A DNA stretch of 64,000 bases from positions 1 to 64,000 of the forward strand of contig NZ_JAVJQE010000002.1 of the NCBI RefSeq assembly GCF_040218065.1, written 5' to 3'. Shown one piece after another: positions 58,302 through 64,000 of the stretch; the stretch's first letter is position 1; every line of letters starts with the position of its first letter. This DNA comes from Marivibrio sp040218065 (GTDB taxonomy: Bacteria > Pseudomonadota > Alphaproteobacteria > UBA8366 > Aestuariispiraceae). The notes beneath the pieces are model-generated. The model was not told the DNA's origin and made no database searches. It saw only the letters and a program-made list of their open reading frames with translations. A program made the translations under genes and the position numbers.

Positions 58302-58427
58302 GCGTCTTGTCCTCTTAAGGCGGGGCGGCGACACGGGCAGGGTAGAGGCAACCGGCCGGTCGGAAAAGAGCCGCGGCCTCGAATCGGGGGCAGGGTGACG
58401 GCCCGGTTTCGATCGACCGACGGGGGC

Positions 58428-58478
58428 GATTTGCAATCGTTCATGACATGAACGTAAAAAAATCGCCCTGATTTGCAA
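58428..58478. promoter_or_regulatory. guaB upstream palindrome and direct repeats
   Basis: A 17-base palindrome CGTTCATG-A-CATGAACG lies at 58438-58454. It is bracketed by two copies of GATTTGCAA (58428-58436 and 58470-58478) starting 42 bases apart, four helical turns. This is about 120-170 bases before the guaB ATG and just ahead of an A/T-rich stretch (TTTTTCCCTTTCAAAA, 58490-58505). It has the form of an operator region, probably for guaB; the regulator is unknown. Confidence 0.5.
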
Positions 58479-58597
58479 CTGTCATCGATTTTTCCCTTTC
58501 AAAAACGGCTCATGTGACTATTTTCTCCGCGCATCCCGGGCCGACGCTGGCGGCAGCCGCTCGACCCCGCGCCATTTGACTGAAGGGATGCGCCCCC

Positions 58598-60061
58598 ATG
58601 CCGATCCAGGAAGCTCTCACCTTCGACGACGTGCTCCTCCAGCCCGGTCGCTCGGAGGTTCTGCCGGCGAACACCGACGCCTCGACCCAGTTGACCAAGA
58701 CGATACGCCTGAACATCCCGCTAATCTCCGCGGCGATGGACACGGTGACCGAAGGCCGCCTGGCGGTCGCGATGGCGCAGCAGGGCGGCATCGGCGTGGT
58801 CCACAAGAACATGACGGTCGAGCAGCAGGCGGACGAGGTGCGCTCGGTCAAACGCTCGGAAAGCGGCATGGTGGTGAACCCGATCACCATCACCCCCGAC
58901 CGCACCCTGGCCGAGGCGCTGGCGATCATGGACCGTCATCGCATCAGCGGCATTCCCGTGGTCTCGAAGCGCTCCAAGAAGCTGGTCGGCATTCTGACCA
59001 ACCGCGACGTCCGCTTCGCCGAGGACATGGCGACGCCGGTCAAGGACCTTATGACCAGCCGCCGGCTGATCACCGTGCCCGAGGGCACGGGCCGCGACGA
59101 GGCGATGCGCCTGCTGCACCAGCACCGCATCGAGAAGCTGCTGGTGATCGACGCCAACAAGCAATGCGTCGGCCTGATCACGGTGAAGGATATCGAGAAG
59201 TCGCGCGCCTTCCCCCACGCCTGCAAGGACGAGAACGGCCGTCTGCGCGTGGCCGCGGCGACCGGGGCCGGGATCGACGGGCTGAAGCGCGCGGAAGCGC
59301 TGCTGGAGGCCGGAGCCGACGTGATCGTCGTCGACACCGCCCACGGTCATTCCAAGGGCGTGTTGGACCAGGTGGAGGCGGTGAAGCGGCTCTCCAACTA
59401 CGCCCAGGTGATCGCCGGCAACGTGGCGACGGCCGACGGCGCGCAGGCGCTCATCGACGCGGGCGCGGACGCGGTTAAGATCGGAATCGGTCCGGGCTCG
59501 ATCTGCACCACCCGGGTCGTCGCCGGCGTCGGCGTACCGCAGCTGACCGCCATCATGGAGGCGAGCGAGGTGTGCCGGCGTCACGGCGTTCCCGCGATCG
59601 CGGACGGCGGCATCAAATTCTCCGGCGATCTGTCGAAGGCGATCGCGGCGGGCGCGGACTGCGTCATGATCGGCTCGCTGTTGGCGGGCACGGAGGAGGC
59701 GCCGGGCGAGGTCTTTCTGTTCCAGGGCCGCTCATACAAGGCCTATCGCGGCATGGGCTCGGCCGGCGCGATGGCGCGCGGCTCCGCCGACCGCTATTTC
59801 CAGGAGGACATCGCGGAAAGCCACAAATTCGTGCCGGAAGGCGTCGAAGGCCGCGTGCCCTATAAGGGGCCGGTGGCCGGCGTGATCCATCAGCTGACGG
59901 GCGGCCTGCGCGCCGCGATGGGCTATACGGGCTGCGCCGACATCGCGACCCTGCAGAAATACAGCCACTTCCGCCGGATCACCGGCGCGGGCTTGCGCGA
60001 AAGCCACGTGCACGACGTCACCGTCACCAAGGAGGCCCCGAACTACCAGTTCGACGGCTGA
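58598..60061 (+). CDS. guaB: IMP dehydrogenase
   Basis: Converts IMP to XMP with NAD, the committed step to GMP. The 487-residue protein starts MPIQEALTFDDVLLQPGRSE; two CBS domains occupy about 95-210, and the catalytic C303 is in GPGSICTTRVVAGVGVPQ. The flap arginine region YRGMGSAGAMARGSADRY and the C-terminal GAGLRESHVHDV are typical. It leads a cluster with a SemiSWEET gene, an RNA methyltransferase and guaA, so the two GMP genes are close together. Upstream is a likely operator. Confidence 0.98.
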   Translation: MPIQEALTFDDVLLQPGRSEVLPANTDASTQLTKTIRLNIPLISAAMDTVTEGRLAVAMAQQGGIGVVHKNMTVEQQADEVRSVKRSESGMVVNPITITPDRTLAEALAIMDRHRISGIPVVSKRSKKLVGILTNRDVRFAEDMATPVKDLMTSRRLITVPEGTGRDEAMRLLHQHRIEKLLVIDANKQCVGLITVKDIEKSRAFPHACKDENGRLRVAAATGAGIDGLKRAEALLEAGADVIVVDTAHGHSKGVLDQVEAVKRLSNYAQVIAGNVATADGAQALIDAGADAVKIGIGPGSICTTRVVAGVGVPQLTAIMEASEVCRRHGVPAIADGGIKFSGDLSKAIAAGADCVMIGSLLAGTEEAPGEVFLFQGRSYKAYRGMGSAGAMARGSADRYFQEDIAESHKFVPEGVEGRVPYKGPVAGVIHQLTGGLRAAMGYTGCADIATLQKYSHFRRITGAGLRESHVHDVTVTKEAPNYQFDG

Positions 60062-60077
60062 TAGGGGCGTGCTGAAC

Positions 60078-60353
60078 ATGGCGACGGGCGCGGAGCTTCC
60101 CGGGATCGTGCAGGCGATCGGCCTTGCGGCCGGCGCGTTGACGACGCTCGCCTTCCTGCCGCAGGTGGTGAAGACTTGGCGCACGCGCTCGACCGCCGAC
60201 ATCTCCTTGTGGATGTTCCTGGCGTTTCTGACCGGCGTCGGCCTGTGGCTCGCCTACGGGCTGCTGATCGGCGACGCGCCGCTCATCGCCGCCAACGGCG
60301 CGACGTTCCTGCTGGCTGGCGTCATCCTTTATTTCAAGCTGCGTCACGGATAG
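60078..60353 (+). CDS. SemiSWEET sugar transporter
   Basis: A 91-residue protein with three transmembrane helices, the half-unit of SWEET transporters; it works as a dimer. The PQ motif is visible in TTLAFLPQVVKTWRTRSTAD followed by ISLWMFLAFLTGVGLWLAYG. The ATG at 60078 has AGGGGC upstream; a GTG at 60069 is an alternative. It sits 16 bases after guaB and 13 before the methyltransferase gene, an odd place for a sugar carrier. Confidence 0.85.
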   Translation: MATGAELPGIVQAIGLAAGALTTLAFLPQVVKTWRTRSTADISLWMFLAFLTGVGLWLAYGLLIGDAPLIAANGATFLLAGVILYFKLRHG

Positions 60354-60366
60354 GGCCCTTTCGCGC

Positions 60367-61737
60367 ATGACTCCCGCCGCCCGCATCAGCGCCGCGATCG
60401 AGATCCTCGAGGGGCTCGATCGGCCCGACGCGCCGCCGGCCGACAAGGCCATGGCGGATTGGGGGCGGGGCAACCGCTTCGCCGGCTCGAAGGACCGCCA
60501 GGCGATCGCGGGCCTGGTCTACGGCGTGTTGCGCCGGCGCGGGCAGATCGACTGGTGGCTCCACCGCGTCAACGGCCTGCGGGGGCCCGACGATCCGCCG
60601 ACGGCCCGCGACCGGGTGCTGATCCAGCTTTTGCTGGGGGAGGGGAGGCGCCTCACCGACTTGGAGAAAGAGTTCGACGGGGAGCGGTTTGCGCCCGAGC
60701 CGCTGTCGTTGCGCGAAAAGCGCATCGCCATCGAACTGACGCAGCAGCGCGGCTTCGAGCTCGGCTGTCAGCCGTTCGAAGCGGGCGCGAACATGCCCGA
60801 CTGGCTGGCCGAGCGGATGCAAAAGTTTTACGGCGAGCGCGCGCCGGCCGAGGCGGCGGCCTATCTGCAGGAAGCGCCGGTCGATCTGCGCGTCAACACC
60901 CTGAAGGCCGATCGCGCCGCCGCCAAGGCCGCGCTGGCGGCGGAGGGGCTGGAGGCCGTCGAGACGCCGCTCTCGCCGATCGGCCTGCGGCTCGGCGGCC
61001 GCGCGCCGCTGTCGGGGACCAAGGCCTTCAAGGACGGGCTGGTGGAGCCGCAGGACGAGGGCTCGCAGCTGGCGGCCCTTCTGACCGACGCGCGGCCGGG
61101 CATGCGGGTCGTCGATTTCTGCGCCGGGGCGGGCGGCAAGGCGCTGGCCCTGGCCGCGCAGATGAACAACACCGGGCGTCTGGTGGCCTGCGACGTCTCG
61201 GATGCGCGGCTCAAGCGCGCGGCGCAGCGCCTGAAGCGCGCCGGCGTCTTCATCGTGGAGCGCAAGCCGCTCACCTCCGAGCGCGACAAGTGGGTGAAGC
61301 GCGCCGCCCAACCCAAGGGCGGCAAGAAGAGCCTTTACGACCGCGTGCTGATCGACGCGCCCTGCACCGGGACGGGGACGTGGCGGCGCAACCCGGACCA
61401 GAAATGGAAGACAGCCCAGCGCGATCTCTTCCGCCTGACCGACATCCAGGCGCAGATCCTGGACAGCGCCGCACGGCTGGTGGCGCCCGGCGGGCGGCTC
61501 GTCTACGTCACCTGCTCCTGGCTGCGCGAGGAGAACGAGGCGCAGATCGAGGCCTTCCTGCGCCAGCGGCCCGATTTTTTCGCCTATCCGATCCAGGACG
61601 TCTGGGCCGAGACGGCGGGCGCGATGGGCGGCGGCCAATGCCCGGCCGCGGCCGAGGCGACCAGCCTGCGCCTGACGCCGGCGCAGCAGGGCGTGGACGG
61701 ATTTTTCGTGGCCGTGATGGGCCGTAAACTAAGCTAA
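60367..61737 (+). CDS. RNA m5C methyltransferase (RsmB/NOL1-NOP2-sun family)
   Basis: A 456-residue SAM-dependent cytosine-5 methyltransferase, most likely for 16S rRNA. An N-terminal NusB-like part (1-150) precedes the catalytic domain. FCAGAGGKALALAAQM is the SAM site; the proton-handling motif is DAPCTGTGTWRRNPD and the nucleophile is the Cys in YVTCSWLREENEAQ. The RsmB subgroup is likely from the N-terminal domain; RsmF is the alternative. It lies between SemiSWEET and guaA. Confidence 0.88.
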   Translation: MTPAARISAAIEILEGLDRPDAPPADKAMADWGRGNRFAGSKDRQAIAGLVYGVLRRRGQIDWWLHRVNGLRGPDDPPTARDRVLIQLLLGEGRRLTDLEKEFDGERFAPEPLSLREKRIAIELTQQRGFELGCQPFEAGANMPDWLAERMQKFYGERAPAEAAAYLQEAPVDLRVNTLKADRAAAKAALAAEGLEAVETPLSPIGLRLGGRAPLSGTKAFKDGLVEPQDEGSQLAALLTDARPGMRVVDFCAGAGGKALALAAQMNNTGRLVACDVSDARLKRAAQRLKRAGVFIVERKPLTSERDKWVKRAAQPKGGKKSLYDRVLIDAPCTGTGTWRRNPDQKWKTAQRDLFRLTDIQAQILDSAARLVAPGGRLVYVTCSWLREENEAQIEAFLRQRPDFFAYPIQDVWAETAGAMGGGQCPAAAEATSLRLTPAQQGVDGFFVAVMGRKLS

Positions 61738-61771
61738 GCGCGAGCAGACACAAAAGAGGGACGGCGCCGGC

Positions 61772-63349
61772 ATGAGCCAGATCGAAGACCCCACCCAGAC
61801 TCAGAAGATCCTCATCCTCGATTTCGGCTCGCAGGTGACGCAGTTGATCGCGCGCCGGGTGCGCGAAGCCGGGGTCTATTGCGAGATCCATCCCTTTAAC
61901 AACTTCGACGAAGCGCAGATCCGGGCGTTCGAGCCGAAGGGCGTGATTCTCTCCGGCGGGCCGGCCAGCGTGACCGGCGAGGATACGCCGCGCGCGCCTG
62001 AGGCGGTTTTCGCCCTCGGCGTGCCGATCCTGGGCATCTGCTACGGCCAGCAGACGATGGTCGCCCAGATGGGCGGGCAGGTGGAGACCCACGATCATCA
62101 GGAATTCGGGCGCGCCGATCTGGAGATCACCGAGGGCTGCGAGCTGTTCACCGGCGTCTGGACGCCGGGCGAGCGCCCCCGGGTTTGGATGAGCCACGGC
62201 GACCGGGTGACGCGCCTGCCAGAAGGCTTCCGCATCGTCGGCAAAAGCGAGGGCGCGCCCTTCGCCGCCATCGCCAACGACGAGAAGCATATGTACGGCG
62301 TGCAGTTCCACCCGGAAGTGGTGCACACGCCGGACGGCGCGCGGCTTTTGTCCAATTTCGTGCATGTGGTCTGCGGCTGCTCGGGCGACTGGACCATGGC
62401 GGCCTTCAAGCAGGACGCGATCCAGCGCATCCGCGAGCAGGTGGGCGCGGACGGCCGGGTGATCTGCGGGCTTTCCGGCGGCGTCGACAGCTCGGTCGCC
62501 GCCGTCTTGATCCACGAGGCGATCGGCGAGCGGCTGACCTGCATCCTGGTCGACCACGGCCTGATGCGCCAGGGCGAGGCGGAGCAGGTGGTGACGCTCT
62601 TCCGCGACCACTACAACATCCCGCTCGTCCACCGCGACGCGTCCGAGCTGTTTCTGGGAAGGCTTGAGGGCGTAGACGACCCCGAAAAGAAACGAAAGAT
62701 CATCGGCGGCCTCTTCATCGACGTGTTCGAGGAGGAGGCGCAGAAGGTCGGCGGCGCCGATTTCCTGGCCCAGGGCACGCTCTATCCGGACGTGATCGAA
62801 AGCGTCAGCTTCGCCGGCGGCCCCTCGGTCACGATCAAGAGCCACCACAATGTCGGCGGCCTGCCGGAGCGGATGAACATGAAGCTGGTCGAACCGCTGC
62901 GTGAGCTCTTCAAGGACGAGGTGCGCGTGCTGGGCCGCGAGCTGGGATTGCCGCAGGCGCTGATCGGCCGGCATCCGTTTCCGGGGCCGGGCCTCGCGAT
63001 CCGCATCCCCGGGCCGGTGACGCGCGACGCCTGCGACATCCTCCGCAAGGCGGACGCCATCTATCTGGAGGAGATCCGCAACGCCGGCCTCTATGACGAG
63101 ATCTGGCAGGCCTTCGCCGTGCTGCTGCCGGTCAAGACCGTCGGCGTGATGGGCGACGCGCGCACCTACGATCATGTGCTGGCCTTGCGGGCCGTCACGT
63201 CGACGGACGGCATGACGGCCGACAGCTACCCGTTCCCGCACGATTTCCTGTCGCAATGCGCGACCCGCATCATCAACCAGGTCCGCGGCGTGAACCGGGT
63301 GGTCTACGACGTGACCTCGAAGCCGCCCGGGACGATCGAGTGGGAGTAG
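61772..63349 (+). CDS. guaA: GMP synthase (glutamine-hydrolysing)
   Basis: Makes GMP from XMP, ATP and glutamine. The 525-residue protein has an N-terminal class I amidotransferase domain (C90 in LGICYGQQTM, His and Glu in VQFHPEVVHT) and a C-terminal ATP-pyrophosphatase domain with the P-loop GLSGGVDSSVAAVL. It ends with the usual KPPGTIEWE. It stands 34 bases after the methyltransferase gene and is followed by a hairpin at 63371-63395. Confidence 0.98.
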   Translation: MSQIEDPTQTQKILILDFGSQVTQLIARRVREAGVYCEIHPFNNFDEAQIRAFEPKGVILSGGPASVTGEDTPRAPEAVFALGVPILGICYGQQTMVAQMGGQVETHDHQEFGRADLEITEGCELFTGVWTPGERPRVWMSHGDRVTRLPEGFRIVGKSEGAPFAAIANDEKHMYGVQFHPEVVHTPDGARLLSNFVHVVCGCSGDWTMAAFKQDAIQRIREQVGADGRVICGLSGGVDSSVAAVLIHEAIGERLTCILVDHGLMRQGEAEQVVTLFRDHYNIPLVHRDASELFLGRLEGVDDPEKKRKIIGGLFIDVFEEEAQKVGGADFLAQGTLYPDVIESVSFAGGPSVTIKSHHNVGGLPERMNMKLVEPLRELFKDEVRVLGRELGLPQALIGRHPFPGPGLAIRIPGPVTRDACDILRKADAIYLEEIRNAGLYDEIWQAFAVLLPVKTVGVMGDARTYDHVLALRAVTSTDGMTADSYPFPHDFLSQCATRIINQVRGVNRVVYDVTSKPPGTIEWE

Positions 63350-63370
63350 GGCGTCCCTGCGGCCCGTTGG

Positions 63371-63395
63371 GTCGGCCAGTCTTGTTGCGGCCGAC
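63371..63395. terminator. Hairpin after guaA
   Basis: GTCGGCC at 63371-63377 pairs with GGCCGAC at 63389-63395 around an 11-base loop, 21 bases after the guaA stop. No T tract follows, so it may be a weak or Rho-assisted terminator. Confidence 0.35.
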
Positions 63396-63455
63396 GCGCC
63401 AATCCGCCTAAGCTGACCGCCTGGGGAGACACCATGAGCCTGGGGGGCTGAGGAA

Positions 63456-63857
63456 ATGAGGCGTTTGGCGGTGATTGCGGCGGCGGCTTTGGTTATGTCG
63501 GCCTGTCAGACTATGCAGGAGGCCGAGACGGTGGCCCCTCTCGGAGTCGATTTCAGTTGGCGCGGGGTGGCGGCCTGCACAACCGCGTCGCCGGCTTTCA
63601 CGATTTCGAACGTCCCGGCCGGGGCCACCCTGTTGCGCTTCAAGATGACCGATCTCGACGTGCCCAGCTACAATCACGGCGGCGGGTCGGTGGCCTATAC
63701 GGGCGGCGGCGAGATCCCGGCCGGCGCCTTCAGCTACAAGGGACCCTGTCCGCCGTCGGGCGCGCATGATTATCAGTTCACGGTCGTCGCGATCGACGAG
63801 TCGCAGGGGTTGATCGTCGGCCGCGGGGAGGCCGTGCGTCCGTTTCCGCCTGAATGA
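63456..63857 (+). CDS. PEBP/YbhB-like lipoprotein, short form
   Basis: A 133-residue protein with a lipobox (ALVMSAC, Cys at about 17). The rest resembles the phosphatidylethanolamine-binding/YbhB fold: FSWRGVAACTTASPAFTISN, then FKMTDLDVPSYNHGGG, and the signature SYKGPCPPSGAHDYQF. It is shorter than the usual 150-180 residues of YbhB. Function unknown; relatives bind small anionic ligands. GAGGAA lies upstream of its ATG. Confidence 0.75.
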   Translation: MRRLAVIAAAALVMSACQTMQEAETVAPLGVDFSWRGVAACTTASPAFTISNVPAGATLLRFKMTDLDVPSYNHGGGSVAYTGGGEIPAGAFSYKGPCPPSGAHDYQFTVVAIDESQGLIVGRGEAVRPFPPE

Positions 63858-63866
63858 GCGAGGCGA

Positions 63867-63886
63867 GCGCGGCGCTTGCGCCGCGC
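63867..63886. terminator. Perfect hairpin at a convergent junction
   Basis: GCGCGGCGC at 63867-63875 and GCGCCGCGC at 63878-63886 are exact inverses around TT. It lies between the PEBP-like gene and the convergent gene at the window edge, placed as a bidirectional terminator without a T tract. Confidence 0.45.
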
Positions 63887-63888
63887 GG

Positions 63889-64000
63889 TCACCGCGGGGC
63901 TAAGTCGTAGACCCGCGCGCGCACATGGTCGAGAAGCGCTTGGCGGTCGTCGAAACGGGCGAGGTCCTCCGGCGGCATGGGCGCGCCGATCTGGGCGGCG
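63889..64000 (-). CDS. C-terminal fragment, possibly a 1-acylglycerol-3-phosphate acyltransferase
   Basis: The last 36 residues of a gene that begins beyond base 64000. The readable end is AQIGAPMPPEDLARFDDRQA followed by LLDHVRARVYDLAPR and a stop. The IG-PM-PEDL-DR--L---V string resembles the tail of PlsC-type acyltransferases, but the piece is too short to be sure. The frame is open to the window edge with matching codon use. Confidence 0.35.
   Translation of the reverse strand, partial: AAQIGAPMPPEDLARFDDRQALLDHVRARVYDLAPR

Overview
This window is a contiguous piece of chromosome from a GC-rich alphaproteobacterium. The evidence is the divK-pleD pair, rpmG, rnr and topA in the usual alphaproteobacterial order, a glnB-glnA operon, DUF1194 and DUF2336 proteins (mostly alphaproteobacterial), and a CheY-like protein with the FFGPxRR tail common in Rhodospirillales-type genomes. 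A placement near Rhodospirillales is inference. I see no prophage, transposase, CRISPR array, tRNA or rRNA. The window starts inside glnA and ends inside a probable acyltransferase gene.

Layout. 0-2 kb: glnBA behind a good sigma-54 promoter. 2-4.3 kb: a methyltransferase, an exported protein and a zinc-type CDF exporter. 4.3-10.9 kb: a PLP aminotransferase, two tandem acetylpolyamine-deacetylase-like enzymes, a GcvT/DmdA-like folate enzyme, a DUF1194 protein and a piperideine-carboxylate-reductase-like enzyme; together they look like an amine or amino-acid catabolic region. 10.9-14.9 kb: a class III nucleotidyl cyclase and modABC with a ModE-like operator. 14.9-19.6 kb: a cystathionine beta-lyase, an LhgO-like flavoprotein and malate synthase G. 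19.6-28.2 kb: a DUF2652 cyclase-like membrane protein, an MFS transporter, two small envelope proteins, uvrA, a secreted EndoU-type nuclease, a degenerate LivM-like membrane protein and a SnoaL-like protein. 28.3-34.4 kb: an acyl-CoA operon (ligase, SDR, acyl-CoA dehydrogenase, 3-hydroxyacyl-CoA dehydrogenase, crotonase). 34.4-37.4 kb: two tandem cyclic-nucleotide-binding proteins facing a receiver/HPt pair, an XRE regulator and a 55-residue DUF3012 lipoprotein. 37.5-42.8 kb: a second 3-hydroxyacyl-CoA dehydrogenase, a CaiB/BaiF racemase-like enzyme, a methyltransferase-like protein, a DUF2817 protein without its zinc ligands, and a TPR protein. 42.9-58.3 kb: a hydroxyacid dehydrogenase, dinB, a ROK kinase, divK, pleD, rpmG, Nudix, an S41 protease, rnr, topA, a DUF2336 protein and an alanyl-tRNA editing protein. 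58.6-64 kb: guaB, SemiSWEET, an rRNA m5C methyltransferase, guaA and a PEBP-like lipoprotein.

How the parts connect. Three signalling layers meet here: nitrogen status (PII, sigma-54), cyclic nucleotides (one cyclase, one cyclase-like protein, two stand-alone cNMP-binding proteins and one perfect CRP-type site) and phosphorelay/c-di-GMP (DivK, PleD, receiver plus HPt). Metabolism is weighted to acyl-CoA and amine breakdown feeding glyoxylate/malate. The least ordinary items are the secreted EndoU domain, the DUF2817 pseudoenzyme, the tandem deacetylase neighbourhood, the ModE-like and CRP-like sites, and a crotonase that lacks both hydratase glutamates. All function calls come from reading motifs by eye; no database search was possible.
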